Positions 1 to 7,280 of a stretch of 52,725 bases of DNA are shown piece after piece. A model generated the notes under the pieces. It was not told the origin of the DNA and ran no database searches. It worked only from the letters and a program-made list of their open reading frames with translations. A program made the translations under genes and the position numbers. Position 1 is the first letter of the stretch. Every line of letters starts with the position of its first letter. Origin of the DNA: Pseudomonadales bacterium (GTDB lineage: Bacteria; Pseudomonadota; Gammaproteobacteria; Pseudomonadales; Azotimanducaceae); NCBI GenBank assembly GCA_028281005.1, contig JANQKS010000114.1:1-52725 (forward strand), in the 5' to 3' direction.

Positions 1-251
1 GCGCCGAAGAAGCTGAATAAAACCACCGCATGGGCCAACTTAGTTCGAAAAAGTCGATATATAGATAACACGGTCATATTACGGTCGCTATAATCCTGCT
101 GGGTAAACTGTGCTTTGAACGCCGTCATATTAGTGGGGCTTTGGTGAATCGATTGTGAACGAACGGCATTGTTCTATTTACGCTGCGTTCACGTCAAACC
201 CTTGAAACTACTAGCATTATTCTTTCGCACGCCGGATGAGGCGATAGTGTT
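1..251. other. Upstream intergenic region with weak regulatory signals
   Basis: No convincing gene lies here. A minus-strand ATG at 31-29 could open a ten-codon stub (MRWFYSASSA) running off the left edge, but it has no clear ribosome binding site. On the plus strand a TATAAT at 89-94 resembles a -10 box without a good -35. Two direct copies of GTCATATTA (73-81 and 124-132) and an inverted pair GTGAACG/CGTTCAC (155-161 and 186-192) are possible regulator sites for the DUF2878-kinase unit. All of this is by-eye pattern reading. Confidence 0.3.
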
Positions 252-764
252 GTGTCTTTATCTGTAGTACTAAATTTTGTTTTCTTTCAGCTGCTGTGGT
301 TCAGCTGTGTAGTGGGCGCTGGGGCATATGGCTTAGCTTGGCTGGCCGTTGGCGCGCTGGTGCCAATCGCAATCCTCACTTGGTTCAGTCCGACACGCAC
401 GGCGGATGGGCTGGTGGCGGTGGTGTCGCTCTGCGCCGGCTTGATTATTGATAACGTGTGGGTGGCTTTCGGTATCCTCACTTACCCGGAGAATACTTTC
501 GCGCCGTTTTGGATCGCGTTACTGTGGGTTGGGTTGGGCTTAACGGTAAATCACTCGATGGCGTTGTTTCGCGATCACACCTTGATCGGCTCGTTGGTGG
601 TCGGCTTATTTGCGCCGGTGACCTATTTGGCGGGGGAGCGCTTTGGTGCGGTAGAGGTGAGCGCATTGACTTTAACGCCGTTCATTTCTTTGGCTTGGTT
701 TGCCGTGTTTTTTGCCATGTCTAAATACGCGCTGTGGTTGGTGCACAGCGAGGTTGAGGCTTGA
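252..764 (+). CDS. DUF2878 family inner-membrane protein
   Basis: This is a 170-residue protein that is almost entirely hydrophobic. I count about six membrane spans, near residues 4-24, 26-44, 52-72, 83-100, 110-127 and 138-160. The stretch LLWVGLGLTVNHSM, followed by a glycine-rich helix and a short YLAGERFGA segment, matches what I know of the DUF2878 family, whose function is not established. The start is GTG at 252, with a GGATGAGG-like ribosome site at 233-240. The stop codon overlaps the TTG start of the histidine kinase, so the two are probably translated as a pair. That coupling is the best clue to a role: a membrane partner or accessory of the sensor kinase. This is inference. Confidence 0.75.
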   Translation: MSLSVVLNFVFFQLLWFSCVVGAGAYGLAWLAVGALVPIAILTWFSPTRTADGLVAVVSLCAGLIIDNVWVAFGILTYPENTFAPFWIALLWVGLGLTVNHSMALFRDHTLIGSLVVGLFAPVTYLAGERFGAVEVSALTLTPFISLAWFAVFFAMSKYALWLVHSEVEA

Positions 765-2089
765 CCGAACACTTGACCGAGAAATGGGCTGAAACCCTGC
801 AGGGCAAACGTGGCCTGCGGGCTAAACTGGTCCGGGTGTACGCACTGCAGGTGATGCTGATCAGCATTGCTGCACTTCTGGGTCTGATCATGACCTATTT
901 GATTGTGCAAAATGTCCTCACCCGAGAGGCGCTGACCACCGAAACCGATTACTTCTGGGAAGCCCGCAACAGCGACCCTTATCACCCGTTGCCCGATGTG
1001 CGCAACTTGTTGGGTTACATGGCGGTTGCGGGGGATCTATCCCAAGTGCCGCGGGCGTTGCATGACTTACCTTTGGGTTTTGGCACGGCGGAAGGTTTAC
1101 CGGGTTCGCCCTTGGTCTATGTGAGCGAAAAAGGGGGCGACCGCTTATACCTGGTGTTTGCTGAAGCCCAGGTGCTGGATCTTGTGTTGATGTTTGGATT
1201 GGTGCCTCTGGCCGCGGTCTTGCTGACGGTGTACTTACTGCTGTTTCTCACCTATCGACTTTCCCATGCAGCTATCTCGCCGATGCTGAACCTCGCTCAC
1301 GCAGTTGAAGAATACGACTTCCGTTCCACCCAACGCCTGCAGGTGCCGCCCGCGACAGACGATATGGACCGGGAAACGCGCTTGATGTTAGAAACCCTGG
1401 AAGGGTTCAGTGACCGGCTCATGCAGTTTATCGAGCGTGAGCGCACGTTTACGCGAGATGCGGGGCACGAGTTGCGCACCCCCATTGCCGTGTTAAAAGG
1501 CTCGTTAGATATCTACGAAAGCATGGGGCACGACCTCAACGAGAGCCAAAACAAAGTGCTGGCGCGGATGCGGCGGGCAGTGACAGAAATGGAAACGCTG
1601 CTGGAGACGCTGTTGCTGCTGGCCCGGGAAGAGGACGTGTTTATTGCGGCGGATGGTTCTGAACCGCTTACCAGCGTGAACCAAGTGGTGACCCAAGAAA
1701 TTGAGTTGCTGACCGATCTGGCGGAACGGAACAACAACCGCATCGTTTTACAAGAAGACGGGGAAGCGGTGTGTAAGGCCAAACCCAGGGTATTGGGCAT
1801 CATAATTAGCAATTTGCTGCGCAACGCCTTGACCTATACCCAAGATGGTACCGTCACCATCCGTATAGCACCGGATCACTTTATGGTGCGCGATACGGGC
1901 GTTGGTATTGCTGAAGAGGATCAAGACAAGGTATTTACCGCGTTCTACCGGGGTGACAACACCAAACATTCAGCCGACGGCCAGGGCCTCGGTTTGGCGC
2001 TGGTGCGCCGTTTATCGCAACAACTGGATTGGCCGGTGAAGGTGCGCAGCACCTTGGGTGAAGGTACCGAGTTTCTGGTGATTCTCTAG
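761..2089 (+). CDS. Two-component sensor histidine kinase
   Basis: This 442-residue membrane histidine kinase has a transmembrane helix near residues 30-52, a short periplasmic loop to about 135, and a second helix near 138-165. Next come a HAMP-like linker, a dimerisation helix with phospho-acceptor His236 (in DAGHELRTP), and an ATPase domain. The N box is around Asn351/Asn355, the G1 box DTGVGI is at 378-383, and the G2 box GQGLGLAL is at 407-414. It uses a TTG start that overlaps the DUF2878 stop by four bases, indicating translational coupling. The sensory loop has no recognisable ligand domain. The only response regulator nearby is convergent (2148-2840) and is the likely but unproven partner. 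Kinase and regulator normally share an operon, so this arrangement is unusual. Confidence 0.9.
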   Translation: MTEHLTEKWAETLQGKRGLRAKLVRVYALQVMLISIAALLGLIMTYLIVQNVLTREALTTETDYFWEARNSDPYHPLPDVRNLLGYMAVAGDLSQVPRALHDLPLGFGTAEGLPGSPLVYVSEKGGDRLYLVFAEAQVLDLVLMFGLVPLAAVLLTVYLLLFLTYRLSHAAISPMLNLAHAVEEYDFRSTQRLQVPPATDDMDRETRLMLETLEGFSDRLMQFIERERTFTRDAGHELRTPIAVLKGSLDIYESMGHDLNESQNKVLARMRRAVTEMETLLETLLLLAREEDVFIAADGSEPLTSVNQVVTQEIELLTDLAERNNNRIVLQEDGEAVCKAKPRVLGIIISNLLRNALTYTQDGTVTIRIAPDHFMVRDTGVGIAEEDQDKVFTAFYRGDNTKHSADGQGLGLALVRRLSQQLDWPVKVRSTLGEGTEFLVIL

Positions 2090-2091
2090 CT

Positions 2092-2110
2092 GCAGCGTGA
2101 GAGCTGCTTT
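2092..2110 (+). terminator. Weak stem-loop after the kinase gene
   Basis: GCAGC (2092-2096) pairs with GCTGC (2103-2107) across a six-base loop and is followed by only three T residues. It sits in the 58-base gap between the convergent kinase and response regulator genes, where a terminator is expected. The stem is short, so this is a tentative call. Confidence 0.25.
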
Positions 2111-2147
2111 AGAACTGCCGCGTTAGAAAGCCGTGGCTTTTCGAGGG

Positions 2148-2840
2148 TCAATCTGCGCCGGCGATACGAAAACCCTGCCCGGGTAGAGTTTCAATGAGGG
2201 CCGTGTCGAACGGTTTGTCGACGATGCGGCGCAAGTTGTATAAGTGGCTGCGCAATGCATCCGAATCTGGCACCTCATCCCCCCAAAGCTCCTTTTCCAG
2301 CTCACGGCGGCTGACCACCGCGGGTGCGCGGCGCATCAACACGCGTAAAATCTCAAACGAGCGCGGAGAGAGGGTCAGACGTTTACCATCGCGGATGGCC
2401 ACCATACGTTCGGTATCGAGCTCCAGGTTAGCAATTTTGTAGACCGTGTCCGAAACATCACCCTTGTCGCGGCGGATTAGCGCCTCTACTCGCACCGCCA
2501 ATTCCGGCATCTCAAATGGCTTTACCAGGTAGTCGTCTGCACCCACGTCAAACCCCTGGAGTTTGTCGTCGAGCTGATCCCGGGCGGTTAACATGATGAC
2601 CGGTGTGGCTTTATAGAGTTCTTTGCGCAGCCGACGGCAAACTTCTATGCCATCAATGCCCGGCAGGTTTAGGTCCAGCACAATGGCGTCGAAATCTTCT
2701 TCGGTGGCGAGCTGTACCGCGGCCAGACCATCGCTGGCGTAATCCACGATATAACCTTGGGATTCCAAAAACATGCCGACGGTTTCGGCCAGATCGTGGT
2801 GGTCTTCCACCAGCAAAATAGAGCGTTGAGACTGAGACAT
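2148..2840 (-). CDS. OmpR/PhoB-family response regulator
   Basis: This is a 230-residue DNA-binding response regulator. The receiver domain (about 5-118) shows the acidic pocket VEDHHD, phospho-acceptor Asp56 (IVLDLNLPG), the switch Thr85 region (MLTARD) and Lys107 (YLVKPF). A winged-helix output domain follows at about 133-228, ending in the family-typical LETLPGQGFRI. It converges on the histidine kinase and is divergent from the DUF5916 outer-membrane gene, with 86 bases between the start codons. The kinase is the likely phosphodonor, and the divergent barrel gene is a plausible target. Both are inferences from position. Confidence 0.92.
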   Translation of the reverse strand: MSQSQRSILLVEDHHDLAETVGMFLESQGYIVDYASDGLAAVQLATEEDFDAIVLDLNLPGIDGIEVCRRLRKELYKATPVIMLTARDQLDDKLQGFDVGADDYLVKPFEMPELAVRVEALIRRDKGDVSDTVYKIANLELDTERMVAIRDGKRLTLSPRSFEILRVLMRRAPAVVSRRELEKELWGDEVPDSDALRSHLYNLRRIVDKPFDTALIETLPGQGFRIAGAD

Positions 2841-2926
2841 ATCAGTATTCTAGCCCGAAGTGGTGAATTTTATGTGAGTGTAATTCTAGCGCATAATAAG
2901 CGGCTGCCTATACACAGGAGGGGTGT
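2841..2926. promoter_or_regulatory. Divergent promoter region, response regulator / DUF5916
   Basis: This 86-base divergent spacer carries two direct copies of ATTCTAGC (2847-2854 and 2883-2890), 36 bases apart. A CATAAT hexamer at 2892-2897 could be a plus-strand -10 box, with only a poor -35 match upstream. A strong ribosome site AGGAGGGG (2916-2923) precedes the GTG start at 2927. The repeats are candidates for response-regulator binding; this was not tested. Confidence 0.35.
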
Positions 2927-5419
2927 GTGAAGTTTGGGGTACTGTTGTTGGCCGCGTTGTTGGCGGTACAGGCAGCAGCAGAAAATGTGAGCGGTACGGA
3001 ACACGGCAGAACCGTCGAAACCGTTGAAACCATAGATGGCGTGCCACGTCACGCCATCGACATTCAGAACTTTCGGCACAGCAAGATCGATATCACGTTG
3101 GACGGCAAGGTGGATGAAGCGATCTGGCAACGCGTCACCTTCTACGACGAATTTATTGTGGCGGTACCGGCGAAAGGCAGCGTCGGTGAATACCCCACCG
3201 AAATGCGGGTGTTCGCGACCGAACAGGGCTTGTTTGTCAGCGCCATTCTTTATCAGCCTATGGATACGCTGGTGCAACGTTTGTCGGTGCGCGATGATTT
3301 TCTCGATCGAGATTCTTTTGGATTTACGATAGATGCATCCGGTGAAGCGCTGGTCGGGTATTGGTTTATTGTTGCGCTTGGCGGCAGCGTGCAAGACGGT
3401 AAGCTGTTGCCGGAGCGCAACTATCAACGCGATTGGGATGGCCCCTGGATTGGCAAAACTGCCGTGCGTGAAGACGGCTGGAGCACGGAGATGTTTTTCC
3501 CCTGGTCCATGATGAACATGCCGGAGGTGGAGGGTACGCGGAAAATCGGCTTTGTCGCCACGCGTCAGGTTTCACACAAAAACGAACGTTATCAATGGCC
3601 AGGTCACCCGTACTCGTCAGCGCGTTTCTTGTCCGCTCTCAACGAAGCGAGGGTGCGGGGTGTTCAGCCTGTGTCCCAACTGGCCATGATTCCGTTTGCA
3701 GCTGCCACAGCGGATGAGGCGAATGACGACGACGAGATGCGCCTCGGTATGGATCTCGCCTGGAAACCATCACCCCGCTTGGAAATGACCGCCACGCTGA
3801 ACCCGGACTTTGGTTCGATTGAAGCGGATGATGTGGTCTTGAATCTGACCGCGTTTGAAGTGTTTTTTCCCGAAAAACGTTTGTTTTTCTTAGAAGGCAA
3901 TGAAGTGTTTTCCGCTATGCCGCGCAACAGTACCGGCAATATCCAGCGAATCACCACCAATACTGACTTTGCCTCCACATCTCGCCGAGTCTATGAGCGT
4001 GACTTCATCCCTACGCCCATTTCGCTGGTGAATACGCGGCGCATTGGCGGGACTGCCAATCAAGTATCCCTGGCGGACGGTGTCACACCGCTTCGAGGTC
4101 AAACCGATTTGCCCACGGATTTGCTGGGGGCAGTGAAGCTAACTGGTGGCTTAGGTGACATGCGCTACGGTGTGCTTGGCGCCTTCGAAGACGATGTGGA
4201 ATGGCGCGGCCTTGACGGCGCGGGCCGCGAAGTTGATATAGACGGCGACGGCCGGGATTTTGCGGTGACCCGGTTTTTATACGAAGACATAGACGTCGGC
4301 CGCCGTTCGCTTGGCTATTTGGGCACCTTGGTCAGCGGGCCGCAGTACGATGCCACTGTGCACAGCGTGGATGCACATTACACCGCACCCTCGGGGCGCC
4401 TCATTGCGGATGGGCAGTTGATCATGTCCGACGCAGACGATGAACAAGGGTACGGCGCAATTTTTGATGTGCTGTACGCCCAGGGCAGCAATTTGCGTCA
4501 CAAATTTGAGCTCGAGTACATGGATGAAGAGATCAACTTTAATGATCTCGGTTTTCTGCGTCGTAACAACTATGCCAACGCACGCTACATTTTTCTCTAC
4601 AATCAACAGCGAGTTTCGAAACACATCTCTAACTACCGCACCACCTTGGTGGCGGAGCAGCAATACAACATAGACCGGGGTCAAGTAACCAACTCCGGCC
4701 TGTATTGGCGATCTTCTATGGTATTGCCTGGACGCAACACCGTACGCACGGCTTTTGCCTATCTGCCGGAACGTTTTGAAGACATCGACAGTCGCGGCAA
4801 CGGCGCCTACCGCGCGCAACAGCGCGGTTATGCCGATGTGGGTATCGCCACCAACGCGGCACACATGTTCAGCTACTCGGCTTCCGTCGGCGTGTTGCAG
4901 GAAGATCTAGGAGATTGGACGCTGAATGCCAGTGCCGGGGTGACCATACGGCCCTCCGATCGCGTGTTGATCGAGTTTGACGTGCGCTATAAAAAACGCC
5001 GCGGCTGGTTGGTCTATCAAGGCGGACGCAATTTCGGCCGCTACGACGGCACCGAATGGCAACCGAGCATCGATCTCAACTGGTTTTTGGCCTATAACCA
5101 CCAGTTACGCTTGTCGTTGCAATGGGCAGGTGTGACGGCTGAAGAAAATGGTTTTTTTGCCGTGCCGGATGGAGATGGAAAACTGCAATCGGCGCCACGC
5201 ACCCGCAACAGTCACGACTTTACCGTAAGCTTACTCACCGTTCAGTTCCGCTATCGCTGGGAAATAGCCCCGCTGACCGACCTGTTTATGGTTTACAATC
5301 GCGGAAATTCGTTACCTAACCAGATCGATTCGTCGTTTGGAGACCTGTTTAGCGATGTGTTTGACGAGCCGATCATTGATTCTTTTGTCGCAAAAATACG
5401 GTGGCGTTTTGGAAACTAA
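2927..5419 (+). CDS. CBM9-like / DUF5916 outer-membrane beta-barrel protein
   Basis: This is an 830-residue secreted protein. A signal peptide occupies roughly residues 1-18 (hydrophobic run, cleavage after AAA). A family-9 carbohydrate-binding-like domain spans about 40-225, with the typical LDGKVDEAIW and RDWDGPW stretches. A long DUF5916 barrel follows; its hallmark LNPDFGSIEADDV and FFPEKRLFFLEG run falls around residue 290-325. The chain ends in WRFGN, compatible with a barrel C-terminus. The GTG start is fixed by the strong AGGAGGGG ribosome site. Such proteins sit in the outer membrane of Bacteroidetes and Gammaproteobacteria, and their substrate is unknown. The divergent response regulator may control it. 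Confidence 0.85.
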   Translation: MKFGVLLLAALLAVQAAAENVSGTEHGRTVETVETIDGVPRHAIDIQNFRHSKIDITLDGKVDEAIWQRVTFYDEFIVAVPAKGSVGEYPTEMRVFATEQGLFVSAILYQPMDTLVQRLSVRDDFLDRDSFGFTIDASGEALVGYWFIVALGGSVQDGKLLPERNYQRDWDGPWIGKTAVREDGWSTEMFFPWSMMNMPEVEGTRKIGFVATRQVSHKNERYQWPGHPYSSARFLSALNEARVRGVQPVSQLAMIPFAAATADEANDDDEMRLGMDLAWKPSPRLEMTATLNPDFGSIEADDVVLNLTAFEVFFPEKRLFFLEGNEVFSAMPRNSTGNIQRITTNTDFASTSRRVYERDFIPTPISLVNTRRIGGTANQVSLADGVTPLRGQTDLPTDLLGAVKLTGGLGDMRYGVLGAFEDDVEWRGLDGAGREVDIDGDGRDFAVTRFLYEDIDVGRRSLGYLGTLVSGPQYDATVHSVDAHYTAPSGRLIADGQLIMSDADDEQGYGAIFDVLYAQGSNLRHKFELEYMDEEINFNDLGFLRRNNYANARYIFLYNQQRVSKHISNYRTTLVAEQQYNIDRGQVTNSGLYWRSSMVLPGRNTVRTAFAYLPERFEDIDSRGNGAYRAQQRGYADVGIATNAAHMFSYSASVGVLQEDLGDWTLNASAGVTIRPSDRVLIEFDVRYKKRRGWLVYQGGRNFGRYDGTEWQPSIDLNWFLAYNHQLRLSLQWAGVTAEENGFFAVPDGDGKLQSAPRTRNSHDFTVSLLTVQFRYRWEIAPLTDLFMVYNRGNSLPNQIDSSFGDLFSDVFDEPIIDSFVAKIRWRFGN

Positions 5420-5434
5420 GCGCAGCGGCTGCCA

Positions 5435-5866
5435 GTGACTTCAGCCCAACTACAATCTCGAAATCTCCCTTCCGCTTTGGCGCAAGCGGTGGCGCGTCAG
5501 CTGGGTGAACGTTTACACAGTGTACGCTTGGATACTTCCGCAGCGGTGGCGGACAAGTGTTTGCAAGCACTGTCTGGGGATGATCTGCACGGTGTAAATC
5601 CAACCTTGGTAAAAACCGTGCGTGCTGTGTTGGACGCAGCCGGATTTAGCCAGGTTGGCATTGTTGTCTCGGGCGGGTTAACTCCCCAGCGGATTGCGCA
5701 TTTTGTTGCGGCTGACGCTCAGGTGGATGCCTTTGGCTTAGGATCTTCGGTCGTGCGCAACAGCGGTACCTTTGATTTCACCGCGGACATTGTGGAGGTG
5801 GACGGCAAAGCGGTGAGCAAGGCTGGGCGTGAGTTGCGGCCAAATGTGAATCTGAAGCGCTTGTAG
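5435..5866 (+). pseudogene. Truncated nicotinate phosphoribosyltransferase (C-terminal part)
   Basis: The 143 residues read like the C-terminal half of a COG1488-type nicotinate phosphoribosyltransferase, the first enzyme of NAD salvage from nicotinate. Visible family blocks are GERLHSVRLDTS, GVNPTLVKTVRAVLDAAGF, IVVSGGLTPQRIAHF, VDAFGLGSS and FDFTADIVEVDG, ending in RPNVNLKRL. Full-length relatives are usually some 340-400 residues, so the N-terminal half with the substrate-binding segments is missing. Upstream, only 15 bases separate it from the DUF5916 stop, which lies in the same frame, so no room remains for the lost part. A GTG at 5435 could still start translation, but an active enzyme is unlikely. 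I read it as a deletion remnant. Confidence 0.72.
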
Positions 5867-5913
5867 CACGAGTGCAAACAAAAGGTGGCAAGCAGACAAA
5901 CAGGAGTGGTGCC

Positions 5914-7248
5914 ATGACCGAGGCGGTGATCGATCCCGATCCGAACGTAGCGTCGGAAGCTTATTGGATGCCTTTTACGGCGCGTAATGGCTTTCGCAAA
6001 GACCCGCGCATCATTACCGGTGCCGACGGCTGTTATCTGATTACCGATGACGGTCGCCGTGTGTTTGATAGCTTGTCGGGTTTGTGGTGTTGTGGGTTTG
6101 GCCACAACCGCCCGGAGATCGCCGAAGCGGTGGCCCGACAACTCAAAACCTTGGACTACAGCCCCGCATTTCAATACACCCACCCAGGAGTTGTGCAATT
6201 GGCGCAGCGGCTTACGGCGTTGGCGCCCGCGCCGTTGCAACATGCCTTTTTCACGAACTCGGGTTCCGAAAGCGCAGATACATCCTTAAAAATTGCGCGC
6301 GCCTATTGGCGCATGCGCGGCCAGCCCAGCAAAACCCGTTTTATCGGTCGCATAAAGGGTTATCACGGGGTGAATTTTGCCGGTACCAGTCTTGGCGGTA
6401 TTGGGCCGAACCGCAAACTGTTCGGGCAGATCACCGACGCTGACCATCTGCCGCATACGTTGCGTGCGGAAGACGCCTTCACGCGTGGACAACCCCAGGG
6501 TGGTGAGGAACTGGCAGACCACTTGGAGCAGTTGGTGACGTTACATGACGCCTCCAATATTGCCGCCGTGATTGTGGAGCCTATGGCGGGCTCCGCCGGT
6601 GTGATTGTGCCGCCGTCCGACTATCTGCGGCGACTGCGCGCCCTGTGTGACAAACATGACATCCTGCTGATTTTTGATGAAGTCATCACTGGTTTTGCCC
6701 GCACCGGCGAAGCATTTGGCGCTGATACGTTTGCTGTGGTGCCGGACATGATGAACCTCGCCAAGGCGCTGACCAATGGCGCGATCCCTATGGGTGCCGT
6801 GCTGACGACTGACGAGATCTATCAGGCGTTTGTGGATGAAGACTTGCCGGAACACATGATCAGCCTGCCACATGGCTATACTTACTCGGGACACCCGGTG
6901 GCGAGCGCGGCTGCTCTCGCTGCGTTGGATGTGTTTGAACAAGACGGCATGGTGGAGCGCTCGTTAAAGCTGGCGCCGTTGCTGGAAGAAGCGTTGCACG
7001 GTTTACGCGGGTTACCTCACATCACCGATATTCGAAATATCGGCATGGCGGGTGCCTTGCAATTTGCCGCGCGGGATGGGGATCCCCTGATGCGACCCTA
7101 TGAGGCGGGTGTGCGCTGTTTTGCGGAAGGTTTGTATGTACGCTGGGGGGGCGACACTTTGCAGTTTGCGCCACCGTTTACGTCGACCCCCGATGACTTG
7201 CAGCAAATGCACGAAATACTGCGTAAGGTGATCGCTGACTTGCGCTAA
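5914..7248 (+). CDS. Omega-amino acid:pyruvate aminotransferase (class III)
   Basis: This 444-residue PLP enzyme closely follows the beta-alanine/omega-amino acid:pyruvate transaminase pattern. It has YWMPFTARNGF near the start, LSGLWCCGFGH, FTNSGSESADTSLKIARAYWR, GYHGVNFAGTSLGGI, and IFDEVITGFARTG (Asp255 binds the PLP nitrogen). The Schiff-base lysine is Lys284 in NLAKALTNGA. I chose ATG 5914, with AGGAG at 5902-5906, over an in-frame GTG at 5872. It would move an amino group from beta-alanine or a similar omega-amine to pyruvate. The spermidine-dehydrogenase-like gene follows 32 bases downstream in the same direction. In polyamine catabolism, 1,3-diaminopropane can be degraded through beta-alanine, so the pair makes metabolic sense. 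The exact substrate is not determined. Confidence 0.85.
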   Translation: MTEAVIDPDPNVASEAYWMPFTARNGFRKDPRIITGADGCYLITDDGRRVFDSLSGLWCCGFGHNRPEIAEAVARQLKTLDYSPAFQYTHPGVVQLAQRLTALAPAPLQHAFFTNSGSESADTSLKIARAYWRMRGQPSKTRFIGRIKGYHGVNFAGTSLGGIGPNRKLFGQITDADHLPHTLRAEDAFTRGQPQGGEELADHLEQLVTLHDASNIAAVIVEPMAGSAGVIVPPSDYLRRLRALCDKHDILLIFDEVITGFARTGEAFGADTFAVVPDMMNLAKALTNGAIPMGAVLTTDEIYQAFVDEDLPEHMISLPHGYTYSGHPVASAAALAALDVFEQDGMVERSLKLAPLLEEALHGLRGLPHITDIRNIGMAGALQFAARDGDPLMRPYEAGVRCFAEGLYVRWGGDTLQFAPPFTSTPDDLQQMHEILRKVIADLR

Positions 7249-7280
7249 ACAATGAGATAGCGGCGAATAGGGGCAAAGAG

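Noticed and set aside
1-31. Minus-strand start of a gene leaving the left edge
   Set aside because: Only ten codons are visible, with no ribosome site and no recognisable family.
623-985. 120-codon minus-strand frame across the DUF2878/kinase junction
   Set aside because: Overlaps two well-supported genes and shows no domain; a shadow.
5872-5913. GTG start for the aminotransferase
   Set aside because: The ATG at 5914 has the proper AGGAG site and starts the family-conserved region at normal distance.
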